Source: Paenibacillus taihuensis (lineage in GTDB: Bacteria; Bacillota; Bacilli; Paenibacillales; Paenibacillaceae). Taken from it: a stretch of 64,000 nt of DNA. The translations under genes and the position numbers were made by a program. Under the pieces are notes generated by a model, which ran no database searches, was not told where the DNA came from, and saw nothing but the letters and a program-made list of their open reading frames with translations. Below are positions 34,741 through 42,815 of this stretch, piece by piece (within the stretch, counting starts at the first letter, position 1; each line of letters opens with the position of its first letter). The stretch covers positions 19,571 through 83,570 of the forward strand of contig NZ_QTTN01000032.1 of NCBI RefSeq assembly GCF_003386535.1, written 5' to 3'.

Positions 34741-35115
34741 ACGGATCTTGAAGAGCGGATCAAACAGGTCCAAGCCGGGCAAACAGCGAGTTATGAAGCA
34801 ATTGTGGAGCACTTTACTCCGCCTCTCTATCGGTATTGCTTAAGAATGATTAACCAAGCGCAAGAGACGGAGGACGCAGTCCAGGACATTCTTATAAAAG
34901 CCTACGAATCCATAGGGCAGTATCAGCAAAATGTGAGCTTCAGCGCATGGCTCTTTGCAATTGCCTACCGTCACTGCTTGAATCTTCTGCGTCGCAGAAA
35001 ACTGCAGATGAAGTTCAGCTGGTTATTTCATCGTGAGGTTTACGAGTCGAGTGCGGAGCAGGTGTATGATAACAAAATTCTTAGTCCATTGCAGCGAATG
35101 AATACTTGCAATTAA
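34741..35115 (+). pseudogene. ECF sigma factor truncated after region 2, start codon apparently lost
   Basis: The frame carries sigma-70 region 2: YEAIVEHFTPPLYRYCLRMI, ETEDAVQDILIKAYESIGQY, FSAWLFAIAYRHCLNLLRRR. It then breaks off at ILSPLQRMNTCN, so region 4 (promoter -35 recognition) is missing. A strong AAAGGAGG lies eight bases before ACG GAT CTT GAA GAG, where an ATG would be expected, so the start codon itself seems mutated. An alternative ATG at 34699 has no site. The following frame is the outer half of what looks like its anti-sigma factor. A deletion has fused the two genes. Confidence 0.8.
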
Positions 35116-35867
35116 GTGATCAGAAGGGGCGTGTCATCGTCCAAACCTCGAATAATCAGTTGCCATCCATAAGCAAGTGCGGGAACCTGCTGGATAAGTA
35201 TCGTAAGGAAGCAAGGAAGTCGATAAGGGCGGGGGCGAACCAAGGAGCTGCATTTTATGTGAAAGGCTCTGAGAAGGTTTGCGGTCAAATATTGCTAGGA
35301 TTCGAGTATGGTTATGATTATGGTATTCAATCGAGCGATGCTAGTCTGAGCGATGCCTTCTTTCAGGTTATGAACGAATATCTAAAACCAGTGCCAAAGA
35401 TAAAACCTGCATATCTTCCGAACGGGTATATATTCTTAAATGGGTCATTAGTCCCGAAGAGCATAGCTGTTGATCAAACAGAGTACCAGAAGCTGGTACA
35501 GCACTTATCTGCGAAGTCGAAAATGAGCGCCGATGGATCTGTTCTTTTTACGGAACCGATCACTTGGAATGAAGCAAATTCCGCGATGATCAGCTATATC
35601 GATGATACACAACTGAAGTTAATTACCATTTTGGCCACGAGGATGAATGGTCAGAAGGTGGACATGAACATTCCGAAGAATACGGAATCTCAAAAAATAG
35701 TCGTGAACAAGCAAGAGGTTATCTATATTGGACCTAACCTGGAATTTTCAAATAAGGCAATCTGGTACGATAGCCATACGGATATCTTGGTCTCAACTTG
35801 GGATGATGCTAACAGCGGCATTTCAAAAGAAGAATTCTTGAAGATGGTCCATAGTATTTTGAACTGA
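35106..35867 (+). pseudogene. C-terminal part of an anti-sigma/DUF4367-like membrane protein
   Basis: The 253-codon frame lacks a transmembrane segment and signal. It shows the outer domain often seen in anti-sigma factors of ECF pairs: PAYLPNGYIFLNG, repeated ITWNEANSAMISYIDD-type strands, and the ending LVSTWDDANSGISKEEFLKM. The cytoplasmic sigma-binding part and the membrane helix are missing; its first codons sit exactly where the sigma gene breaks off. So a single deletion probably removed sigma region 4 plus the anti-sigma N-terminus. The rest is probably not translated to a working protein. The DUF4367 assignment is tentative. Confidence 0.65.
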
Positions 35868-35891
35868 CGTCATTCAGACGTCAGTTTTTTT
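35862..35891 (+). terminator. Terminator after the sigma/anti-sigma remnant
   Basis: Perfect ten-pair stem AACTGACGTC/GACGTCAGTT with ATTCA loop and a T run. Confidence 0.93.
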
Positions 35892-35986
35892 GTGCCAAAT
35901 TTCGTGTGGTATATCATACAAACGTGTATTATAATAAACAAAACCTGAATTCAGAGAACAAGCGAACGATGGAGAGGGATTACGCG

Positions 35987-36713
35987 ATGCAAGAGAATGC
36001 TCATATAAAGAGAGAAAGGGCTGTAAGCACGGGGGATTTCATACAAGGGATACGAGATTGCATTCCTACCTTGCTGGGCTACTTGAGTATTGGTTTTGCT
36101 GCTGGCGTGGTAGAGAAGACCTCCGGACTAAGCATCACCGAAATCATCCTCATGAGTGTACTGATCTATGCGGGATCAGCTCAGTTTATTATTGCTGGAA
36201 TGGTTGCAGCACAGGGTTCAGCAGCAGCTATTATTTTCACGATCTTGTTCGTTAACTTGCGCCACCTCCTGCTGAGCGGCACTGTCCCCGTATTTCCGCC
36301 ATCTGACACCGCTTAAGAACATGCTAGTTGGCGCTTTGCTCACCGACGAAACCTTCGGAGTCGCGATTAATCAGACAGCAACGAGGCCATTTATTAGCGA
36401 GAAATGGATGCATGGTCTCAACACGACCGCTTACCTGAACTGGATTGCAGCCAACATCGCTGGCGCATTCTTCGGAAAATGGATTACGAATCCGGAGAAG
36501 TTTGGTCTCGATTTTGCATTGCCAGCGATGTTCATCGGACTTCTCGTTCTATTGATGGTGAGCAGATCGAAGATCGTCATTGATATGATTGTCGCGATTA
36601 GCGCGGTTGCCATTGTGGTGGGAGTTACGTTGGTATCATCGGCAAGTATAGGTGTCATTGTAGCTACAGTCTTTGCCGCGACAGTCGGAATGGTGGTGGA
36701 AAAATGGAAGTAA
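35987..36713 (+). pseudogene. azlC: AzlC-type branched-chain amino acid exporter, frameshifted
   Basis: AzlC and AzlD together export branched-chain amino acids. The first frame (35987-36316) covers the N-terminal half: GDFIQGIRDCIPTLLGYLSI, IYAGSAQFIIAGM and FVNLRHLLLSG. It then reads an unrelated tail to a TAA. From about 36275 the other frame gives LSPYFRHLTPLKNMLVGALL, TDETFGVAI, and carries on to 36713. One inserted base or two lost bases in AGCGGCACTG explain the shift. The ATG at 35987 follows GGAGAGG. It could be a sequencing error; otherwise the transporter is dead, although azlD is intact. Confidence 0.85.
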
Positions 36714-37030
36714 GATGGGATATTCTACTCATCATAATCGGATCGTGCATAGTTACATTCATCCCTCGGGTGCTTCCTCTTATCGTACTAAGCCGCTTGC
36801 AGCTTCCTGATTGGGGCATGCGCTGGTTGAATTATGTGCCCATTGCGGTCATGGCAGCTTTGGTAGGTCAGGAGCTGTTCATGAAAGACGGTGCGATCTC
36901 GCCACTAAGGAATAACCTCGAGTTGATTGCATCATTGCCAACATTTCTGACGGCGATCATCGCGCGCAGCTTATTAGGGACTGTCGTGGTTGGGATTATT
37001 TCGATTATGGTTTTACGGTTTGTTTTTTGA
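36704..37030 (+). CDS. azlD: AzlD-family branched-chain amino acid transport subunit
   Basis: This 108-residue membrane protein is the small partner of AzlC. It has four hydrophobic segments and family motifs near the start, IGSCIVTFIPRVLPLIVL (residues ~11-28), and PIAVMAALVGQELF in the middle. It overlaps the end of azlC by ten bases and is translationally coupled to it. A weak hairpin with TTTT at 37037-37070 may end the unit. Confidence 0.85.
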   Translation: MEVRWDILLIIIGSCIVTFIPRVLPLIVLSRLQLPDWGMRWLNYVPIAVMAALVGQELFMKDGAISPLRNNLELIASLPTFLTAIIARSLLGTVVVGIISIMVLRFVF

Positions 37031-37150
37031 GTTTACTGGCAGCTGGTCTTTGAGATCGGCTGCTCTTTTCTAATTTTTGGGTGGTTTTGCTTAAAGTGGG
37101 CAGGATCGTTCACTTCTTCATCGAAGATAAGAAGAACTGGGGGGAAATCT

Positions 37151-37276
37151 GTGACAGTAGTAACGAATATCTATCTCGTGCGGCATGGTGAAACGGAATG
37201 GAATGTAGAACATCGCATGCAAGGGCATCACGATGGCGATATCCGTCATTATCGAGGAAATTGTGAAAGGAAATGA
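37151..37276 (+). pseudogene. N-terminal stub of a histidine phosphatase (phosphoglycerate-mutase-like)
   Basis: GTG 37151 follows GGGGAAATCT and starts NIYLVRHGETEWNVEHRMQG, the exact RHG start of the GpmB/CobC-type histidine phosphatase family. After HHDG the match ends and the frame stops at 41 residues; a full protein has ~190-210. The downstream gene's ribosome binding site lies inside the last codons. A deletion has removed the rest. Confidence 0.75.
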
Positions 37277-37278
37277 TT

Positions 37279-37614
37279 ATGAAAATTATAACGCTGTGCG
37301 GCTCTACAAAGTTTAAAGATCAGTTTGAACAGGCAAATGCATTTCTCACGCTTCAAGGAAATATCGTTATCAGCCTTGCTTTCTTCGAACAGAGTGAGGG
37401 ATTTGAAATAACTGCGGAACAAGCTGAATTACTTGGGAAACTTCATTTTAGCAAAATAGATCTGTCTGATGAAATATTCGTGATAGATGTGAATGGTTAC
37501 ATAGGCAGCAGCACAAGAAGAGAGATTGAATACGCTAACGAAAGAGGAAAAGGAGTTCACTATTACTCAGACGGCGTAAATCCTTCGAATGGGTTTGGGG
37601 GAATCGCAACTTAG
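37279..37614 (+). CDS. Nucleoside 2-deoxyribosyltransferase-like small protein
   Basis: The 111-residue protein begins KIITLCGSTKFKDQFEQANA, which is the CGS(T)xxF start of the nucleoside 2-deoxyribosyltransferase/DUF4406 fold. It ends with GYIGSSTRREIEYANERGKG, the family's S/T-x-x-E-I-E-Y-A motif. It may bind nucleotide or ADP-ribose-like ligands; the reaction is unproven. ATG 37279 is seven bases after AAAGGA. It immediately follows the phosphatase stub. Confidence 0.75.
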   Translation: MKIITLCGSTKFKDQFEQANAFLTLQGNIVISLAFFEQSEGFEITAEQAELLGKLHFSKIDLSDEIFVIDVNGYIGSSTRREIEYANERGKGVHYYSDGVNPSNGFGGIAT

Positions 37615-37673
37615 CACCTCTTCGATGTATATGCATCATATGTAAATTTTGAGAGGTAAATGGAGGTGGTTCG

Positions 37674-38192
37674 ATGACTCTAAAACATTTTAGCTCGATT
37701 ACCGTCATGTTGACCCTATGCGGAGCACTAGTTGGATGTAAAACAGATTATAAAGACGCGTCTCATGTTGCAGCCGAGTATGTGAAACACCAATATGTCG
37801 TGACGGATTACCATCAAATTAAGTTACCCGAAGGTACAATGGTAAAGTTGATTGAACTGAAGCCATATATAATGGATGATTTCACTCGAATTCAAGAGAC
37901 GGTGCAAACTAACATGGAGTTACCGCTTCAAATTGCTCTAGCCGAGAAATCGAATATCAGCACAGAAAACCTTCATATTTTACCGAATTCCAAGAAAGCA
38001 ATTCAAGATAAATCAAATAAATTACTAGAGTATGATACGACTTTGGTTTTAACCAATGATGAGGGAGATTCGAAAGAAGTAAAAGTGAACGGTGTACTGA
38101 CGATGATCAAAGTTAATGAGGAATGGAAAGTGCTTGCGGATTGGAATCGAAGTCAATCAGAACTGGCCTCACTTGCAAAGCTAAGAAGTTAG
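37674..38192 (+). CDS. Putative lipoprotein of unknown function
   Basis: The 172-residue product has a signal peptide with lipobox ALVGC (Cys22). The mature part is mixed alpha/beta and ends in VNGVLTMIKVNEEWKVLADW, a strand pattern like the NTF2-type or nuclear-transport-like domains of extracytoplasmic Bacillota lipoproteins. No specific family is recognised. GGAGGTGG precedes the ATG. It lies alone. Confidence 0.7.
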   Translation: MTLKHFSSITVMLTLCGALVGCKTDYKDASHVAAEYVKHQYVVTDYHQIKLPEGTMVKLIELKPYIMDDFTRIQETVQTNMELPLQIALAEKSNISTENLHILPNSKKAIQDKSNKLLEYDTTLVLTNDEGDSKEVKVNGVLTMIKVNEEWKVLADWNRSQSELASLAKLRS

Positions 38193-38242
38193 AGGGAGAC
38201 AGCCATGAATTGTTACTATCACGATAGTAATGAAGCAGAAGT

Positions 38243-38269
38243 TGGCCATCATATGCGATGGCTTTTTTC
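38243..38269 (+). terminator. Terminator after the lipoprotein gene
   Basis: Stem GCCATC/GATGGC with ATATGC loop and TTTTTT. A second hairpin TTACTATC/GATAGTAA lies just upstream without a T run. Confidence 0.75.
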
Positions 38270-38337
38270 AGTGGCGCTCCGTTACCGGAATAAGGTAATA
38301 TGCATATAACTACAGCTTGCAGGAGGAAAATCCAACT

Positions 38338-39312
38338 ATGAACTATCGACGTCTAGGAAACAGCGGACTTCGCGTATCCGAGCTTGGTCTCGGCACGAAC
38401 GCGTTCGGCAAGAGGGCCGACCGTGACACGTCCATCCGAATCATCGACTTCGCAATCGATCACGGAATTAACTTTATTGATACAGCCAATATTTACGCAG
38501 GTACGGAGTCGGAGCGCATTATCGGTGAGGCGCTTCAAGGCAAGCGCAGCAAGGTGGTGCTCGCAACGAAAGGCGGTCTTCCTCGCGGAAGCGGGCCGAA
38601 CGAGAGCGGTTCTTCGAGGTATCACCTTCAGCAGGAGTTGGAAGACAGTCTGAAGAGGCTGCAAACCGATTATGTAGACCTATATCAAATCCACACATTC
38701 GATCCAAGCACGCCGCTGGAAGAAACGCTTCGATTTCTCGATGATATGGTTAGTAGCGGCAAAATACGTTACATTGGGGCTTCCAACTATTTTGCTTGGG
38801 AGCTGATGAAATCACTCGCGATTAGTGAGGCGAAGGGTTTCCCGCGGTACGTGGCCACGCAGGTCAGCTACTCGCTCGCGGATCGGACGCCGGAGCAGGA
38901 GCTTGCACCATTGTGTATCGATCAAGGGGTTGGCATCATTCCCTATTTTCCGCTTGCGGGAGGCATCTTGAGCGGCAAGTACAGCTTGAACGTCAATGCA
39001 CCGCAAGGCTCACGCGTCGTGACGGATCCGAGTTTCTCCCGATTCCTGGACGAAGGCAGAATCAAGCTCGGGCAAGAAGTGAGCAGCATCGCAGAATCGT
39101 GCGGTTGTACTGCAAGTGTACTATCTCTGGCATGGCTCATGAGCCGCCAGACTGTAGCCACTGTCATCGTCGGGGCGACAAGCACGACCCAGTTGGAGGA
39201 TAATTTGAACAGCGTCTCCGTGCAAATCACGGGAGATGTTATTAAGCAGCTGGACGAGATCAGCGATACATATCGTTACGGTAAACCTTTTGCATGGTAT
39301 CGCTTGCCATAG
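38338..39312 (+). CDS. Aldo/keto reductase
   Basis: The 324-residue TIM-barrel oxidoreductase reduces aldehydes or ketones with NADPH. It begins MNYRRLGNSGLRVSELGLG and has the catalytic set Asp in FIDTANIYAGTESERIIGEAL (Tyr included), Lys in VVLATKGGL and His in VDLYQIHTFDP. The NADP-binding SLAWLMSRQTVATVIVGATS comes late. ATG 38338 follows AGGAGGA by about ten bases. The sequence matches the AKR11/YghZ-like branch. It stands alone with its terminator. Substrate is unknown. Confidence 0.92.
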   Translation: MNYRRLGNSGLRVSELGLGTNAFGKRADRDTSIRIIDFAIDHGINFIDTANIYAGTESERIIGEALQGKRSKVVLATKGGLPRGSGPNESGSSRYHLQQELEDSLKRLQTDYVDLYQIHTFDPSTPLEETLRFLDDMVSSGKIRYIGASNYFAWELMKSLAISEAKGFPRYVATQVSYSLADRTPEQELAPLCIDQGVGIIPYFPLAGGILSGKYSLNVNAPQGSRVVTDPSFSRFLDEGRIKLGQEVSSIAESCGCTASVLSLAWLMSRQTVATVIVGATSTTQLEDNLNSVSVQITGDVIKQLDEISDTYRYGKPFAWYRLP

Positions 39313-39322
39313 ATAAATGATC

Positions 39323-39353
39323 CGAAGAGAGCCCTGGTGCTCTCTTTTTTTAT
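39323..39353 (+). terminator. Terminator after the aldo/keto reductase gene
   Basis: Stem AGAGAGC/GCTCTCT around CCTGGT, then TTTTTTT. Confidence 0.85.
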
Positions 39354-39425
39354 GTCGATTACCCTCAATTTCGGGAACTGTGTACAGATTCAACTAGTGT
39401 ATAGCTCGTTAACAACTGAGTTGCG

Positions 39426-39590
39426 ATGAACGGCGAGCTCAGGGCAACCATTACGTTGTCGGCTGGGGTCAAATATGACATCAAGATGGAATTCATCGAG
39501 CCTTGCGGCAATGCGCATGCGCAGCTGTCATGGTCGAGCGCATCGCAAACCAAACAAGTCGTACCGAACTCACGCTTGTTTACAAGCTAG
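39426..39590 (+). pseudogene. C-terminal fragment of a PA14 domain
   Basis: The 54-codon frame reads ITLSAGVKYDIKMEFIEPCG and AQLSWSSASQTKQVVPNSRL before its stop. This is the last third of a PA14 carbohydrate-binding domain (strand, gap, LxW, QxVIP-S-x-L ending). No start signals exist and the upstream DNA carries a stop in frame. It is left over from a secreted glycosidase or similar protein. Confidence 0.7.
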
Positions 39591-39609
39591 CAGGTCGTCA
39601 TTGTTTCAG

Positions 39610-39646
39610 CCGCCGGACAGATGGAGTCCGGCGGTTGTTTGCGTTG
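39610..39646 (+). terminator. Hairpin after the PA14 fragment
   Basis: Strong stem CCGCCGGAC/GTCCGGCGG around a seven-base loop, followed by TTGTTTG. It may be the terminator of the lost gene. Confidence 0.6.
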
Positions 39647-39723
39647 ATGTAGTCAAGATAATCGAGCGGAATGAAGAGGAATATGATATATTTCCATATG
39701 TCTCACAAAAAGGGGAGAACCAG

Positions 39724-40206
39724 GTGACTTATCATATCCGTGTCAGACCAACAGCACTCATTATAGAGAACGATAGCGTACTTCTCATAGAGTACAGCGA
39801 GAATGGGGAGTTTCATTACAATTTACCAGGCGGTGGAGCTGAGCCTGGAGAGACGATTACGGATTCACTCGCTCGAGAGATGATGGAGGAAGCTGCGGCT
39901 GAGGTAAATGTCGGCCGTGTAGCTTTTGTCTATGAATTTGCGCCTCACAAGCAATCGGGGACGTATGACTCGGCGACAACGCCGCATGCGCTTATTATCG
40001 TGTTTGATTGTACGTTGAAGGATGGATCACAGCCGCGATTGCCGGACCAACCAGACCCGATGCAGGTAGGGGTCCGATGGATTCGTTTGGATGAGCTTGA
40101 ATCGATTATGCTGTTCCCGAATGTGAAGAAACAGATCATCCGCTACGCGAGCAAACGGGATTCAGTCGAGCTTGTGGAAGACTATCAGCTCGAGCCGTAT
40201 GAATAG
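39724..40206 (+). CDS. NUDIX hydrolase
   Basis: The 160-residue enzyme should split a nucleoside diphosphate linked to another moiety. The Nudix box is GGGAEPGETITDSLAREMME followed by EAAAEV, with Ala where the last conserved Gly normally stands but with all Glu ligands present. The N-terminal strand HIRVRPTALIIENDSVLLIE is typical. I chose GTG 39724 because AAAAGGGGAG sits at the right distance. The longer frame from 39475 crosses the PA14 remnant in another frame and is not credible. The gene is followed by the T-box leader of glnS. Confidence 0.85.
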   Translation: MTYHIRVRPTALIIENDSVLLIEYSENGEFHYNLPGGGAEPGETITDSLAREMMEEAAAEVNVGRVAFVYEFAPHKQSGTYDSATTPHALIIVFDCTLKDGSQPRLPDQPDPMQVGVRWIRLDELESIMLFPNVKKQIIRYASKRDSVELVEDYQLEPYE

Positions 40207-40262
40207 CCCATTTACAATGTGGGGAATGATCTGTTATGATGTTTGAAATATTTTGCAAAACG

Positions 40263-40503
40263 CGATGATGAGAAGAGTAGGGAGTAGGTCCCCATACAGA
40301 GAGCTCCGGGTGCTGAGAAGGAGCAGGGGAGATGTTCCGCGAACCAAGCCTCTGAGCAGCGTGCCGGATCCGAGCTTTCGGTGATGTCATGACGGGAGCT
40401 CCCGTTACAGAGCTAGAGTATAACCGTTGTCTGCGAAGGGAATGACGTACTCGAAGAGATTAATATGGCGACATATTAATGAAGCTGGGGTGGCACCGCG
40501 AAT
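40263..40503 (+). promoter_or_regulatory. T-box riboswitch, glutamine specifier
   Basis: The leader has the T-box hallmark GGGTGGCACCGCG (40488-40500) in the antiterminator, a long Stem I with GAGAGCTCC, and a Stem I 3' arm GAACCAAGCC. There CAA (40345-40347) would be the specifier codon for tRNA-Gln. The next gene is glnS, which fits. Uncharged tRNA-Gln should pair with the specifier and the TGG bulge and prevent termination. Confidence 0.9.
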
Positions 40504-40551
40504 AACTTCGTCCCCAAGACTAACAAGTCTTGGAGGTGAAGTTTTTTTTTA
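40504..40551 (+). terminator. T-box terminator
   Basis: Stem AACTTCGTCCCCAAGACT with AGTCTTGGAGGTGAAGTT (one mismatch region) followed by ten Ts. Its left arm overlaps the antiterminator, as in other T-box leaders. Confidence 0.93.
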
Positions 40552-40615
40552 TTGCGGTTATGTACGCGTTCGTCAATTGAAGCCACACCATAAAGCTCAT
40601 TAGGAGGAGCCGAAT

Positions 40616-42274
40616 ATGAATAACGATAATTTTATGCTGAAGCTGATTGAGGATGAGATTGCATCGGAGCCGTTTGGCCGGGAGATGTGCACGCGATTCC
40701 CGCCGGAACCGAACGGATATTTGCATATTGGCAGCGCATATGCGATTCATACCAATTACACGGTTGCTGCGAGCCTCGGCGGCAAGTTCCATCTGCGGTT
40801 CGACGATACGAATCCGCTCAAAGAAGATATTGCTTATGTGAATGCGATCATCGAGGACATCAAGTGGCTTGGTTACGATCCAGGGCCGCATATATACTAT
40901 GGCTCGGATTATTCGGAGGAGATTTACCGTTACGCCGTGAAGCTGATTGAAGGTGGAAATGCCTTCGTTTGCGACCTGTCGCCCAGCGAGATGACGGAGT
41001 ACCGTGGAACACTTACGGAGCCTGGCCGAAACAGTCCATATCGGGGGCGGACGGTGGAGGAGAATCTGAAGCTTTTTGCCGAGATGAAAGCTGGCAAGTA
41101 TGGTTCCGGTACGAAGGTTCTCCGAGCGAAGATCGATATGAGCTCGCCTAACATGAATATGCGCGATCCCGTGCTGTACCGCATCATTCATGCGGAGCAT
41201 TACCGGACGGGGGATGCGTGGTGCATCTATCCGATGTATGATTACGCCCATCCGATTCAAGATGCGATCGAAGGCATCACGTATTCACTCTGTTCGATTG
41301 AGTTCAAGGACCATCGCCCGCTGTATGATTGGGTGCTGCGAGAACTTGCAATCGTGTCTCCTCCCCGTCAACGGGAGTTCGGACGGTTGAGCTTGACAGG
41401 CGTTGTTACGAGCAAAAGATTCCTGCGTCAGCTCGCCCTCGGCGGTCACGTGGATGGGTGGGACGATCCAAGGCTCCCGACGCTTCGCGGATTTCGTCGC
41501 CGCGGCTTCACGCCAGAGAGTATACGCCGTTTCATTACAGAGATAGGCAGTATCCGATCGCAGAGCACCGTAGATATTTCGCTGCTCGATCATTGTCTTC
41601 GCCAAGAGCTGAAAGGGACGACGGTCAGTGTAATGGGCGTGCTTCGCCCGTTAAAGGTGGTCATCACCAACTACCCTGAAAACCAAACGGAGCTGCTGCT
41701 GATCGAGAACAATAGCGAGGATCCAGGGCTTGGCCATCGGGAAGTGCCATTCTCGCGAACGATCTACATCGAGCAAGATGATTTCATGGAGCTGCCGCCA
41801 GCAGGCTTCCATCGTCTTCGCCCTGGTGAGGAAGTGCGGCTAAAGGGAGCGTATTTCATCCGATGCGAGGATGTGATCAAAGACGGGGAGACTGGAGAAA
41901 TCGTGGAGCTTCACTGCACATACGATCCTCGTACGAAGAGCGGAACGGGGTTCAATGAGCGGAAGGTGAAGGGGACGATTCATTGGGCGTCCGCGGAGCA
42001 CGCGGTTCAAGCCGATGTCCGCTTGTATGAGAAGCTGCTTCATTCCGATGCGCCGCCAGAAGAGGGTGAAGATTGGACTGATCGACTGAATCCGGAGTCG
42101 CTCACGGTTGTTGAAGGCGCAATGATTGAGCCTTACATTCTCCGGGTGAGCTCGGAGCATAAGTTCCAGCTGTTCCGTCACGGCTACTTCTGTAGCGACT
42201 CGAAGCACAGCAATGCTGAGCGGCTTGTGTTCAATCGGATCGTGCCGCTGAAGGATACGTGGAATAAGAAGTAA
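40616..42274 (+). CDS. glnS: Glutaminyl-tRNA synthetase
   Basis: The 552-residue class I synthetase attaches glutamine to tRNA-Gln. The ATP motif is PEPNGYLHIGSAYAIHTNY (HIGS at residues 37-40), and the second motif is VVTSKRFLRQL near residue 262, the GlnS version of KMSKS. The C-terminal beta-barrel anticodon domain is complete (TIHWASAEHAVQADVRLYEK). GAGGAG lies before the ATG. Many Bacillota lack GlnS and use GatCAB instead, so the presence of GlnS with a T-box leader is worth noting. Length equals the bacterial norm. Confidence 0.97.
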   Translation: MNNDNFMLKLIEDEIASEPFGREMCTRFPPEPNGYLHIGSAYAIHTNYTVAASLGGKFHLRFDDTNPLKEDIAYVNAIIEDIKWLGYDPGPHIYYGSDYSEEIYRYAVKLIEGGNAFVCDLSPSEMTEYRGTLTEPGRNSPYRGRTVEENLKLFAEMKAGKYGSGTKVLRAKIDMSSPNMNMRDPVLYRIIHAEHYRTGDAWCIYPMYDYAHPIQDAIEGITYSLCSIEFKDHRPLYDWVLRELAIVSPPRQREFGRLSLTGVVTSKRFLRQLALGGHVDGWDDPRLPTLRGFRRRGFTPESIRRFITEIGSIRSQSTVDISLLDHCLRQELKGTTVSVMGVLRPLKVVITNYPENQTELLLIENNSEDPGLGHREVPFSRTIYIEQDDFMELPPAGFHRLRPGEEVRLKGAYFIRCEDVIKDGETGEIVELHCTYDPRTKSGTGFNERKVKGTIHWASAEHAVQADVRLYEKLLHSDAPPEEGEDWTDRLNPESLTVVEGAMIEPYILRVSSEHKFQLFRHGYFCSDSKHSNAERLVFNRIVPLKDTWNKK

Positions 42275-42294
42275 ACTGAAGGGGAGAGATCGCC

Positions 42295-42783
42295 ATGTAC
42301 GCAAGCCGTCCGCTTGAAGAATCGGATCTGGACACCATTTGTACGTTTCCGCAAAATCCAGAGGAGCTACGGTATTTCTTTCCATCCGCTTCATTTCCGC
42401 TTACGCCAGATCAACTCCGAGACAAGGTGGCGACGCGAGCCCAGCCAACGTGCATTATATATGAGAATGAAGTTGTTGCTTCCGCAAACCTTTACCAGAT
42501 CGAGGCTGACAGCTGTTACTTAGGCAATGTCATTGTCGCACCAGCATTTCGTGGAAGAGGAGCAGCAGCCTTTCTGTTGGAAACGATGATTTCGTTGGTT
42601 AGGGCGAAGTATGGAGTAACAGTAATGAAGTTAATTTGTGAAAGTAGCAATACGAGAGGACTATTGTTTTATCGCAAACACGGATTTCTTCCAGTAGATC
42701 TGTTCGGTAAGCAGAGTGCGAGCGGTGAAATTGTAGTTGGCATACGGATGGAACGCCGGATTGAAGAAGGCATATGCCCGTAG
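42295..42783 (+). CDS. GNAT acetyltransferase
   Basis: The 162-residue protein has the GNAT fold: substrate strand region CIIYENEVVASANLYQIEAD, the central strand YLGNVIVAPAFRGRGAAAFL with the acetyl-CoA pyrophosphate loop (RGRGAA near residue 90), and LLFYRKHGFLPVDLF at the end. The acceptor is unknown. GGGGAGAG precedes the ATG. It begins 20 bases after glnS and is probably co-transcribed. A terminator hairpin overlaps its stop codon. Confidence 0.88.
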   Translation: MYASRPLEESDLDTICTFPQNPEELRYFFPSASFPLTPDQLRDKVATRAQPTCIIYENEVVASANLYQIEADSCYLGNVIVAPAFRGRGAAAFLLETMISLVRAKYGVTVMKLICESSNTRGLLFYRKHGFLPVDLFGKQSASGEIVVGIRMERRIEEGICP

Positions 42784-42802
42784 CATATGCCTTCTCTTCT
42801 CT
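42764..42802 (+). terminator. Terminator overlapping the end of the GNAT gene
   Basis: Perfect stem GAAGGCATATGC/GCATATGCCTTC with a five-base loop, then TCTTCTCTTC. It may also serve the leftward gene on the other side. Confidence 0.8.
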
Positions 42803-42815
42803 TCATTTCACTCAC

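Noticed and set aside
39475..39723. Extended N-terminus of the Nudix protein
   Set aside because: It overlaps the PA14 remnant in another frame and has no family resemblance; GTG 39724 has a proper site.
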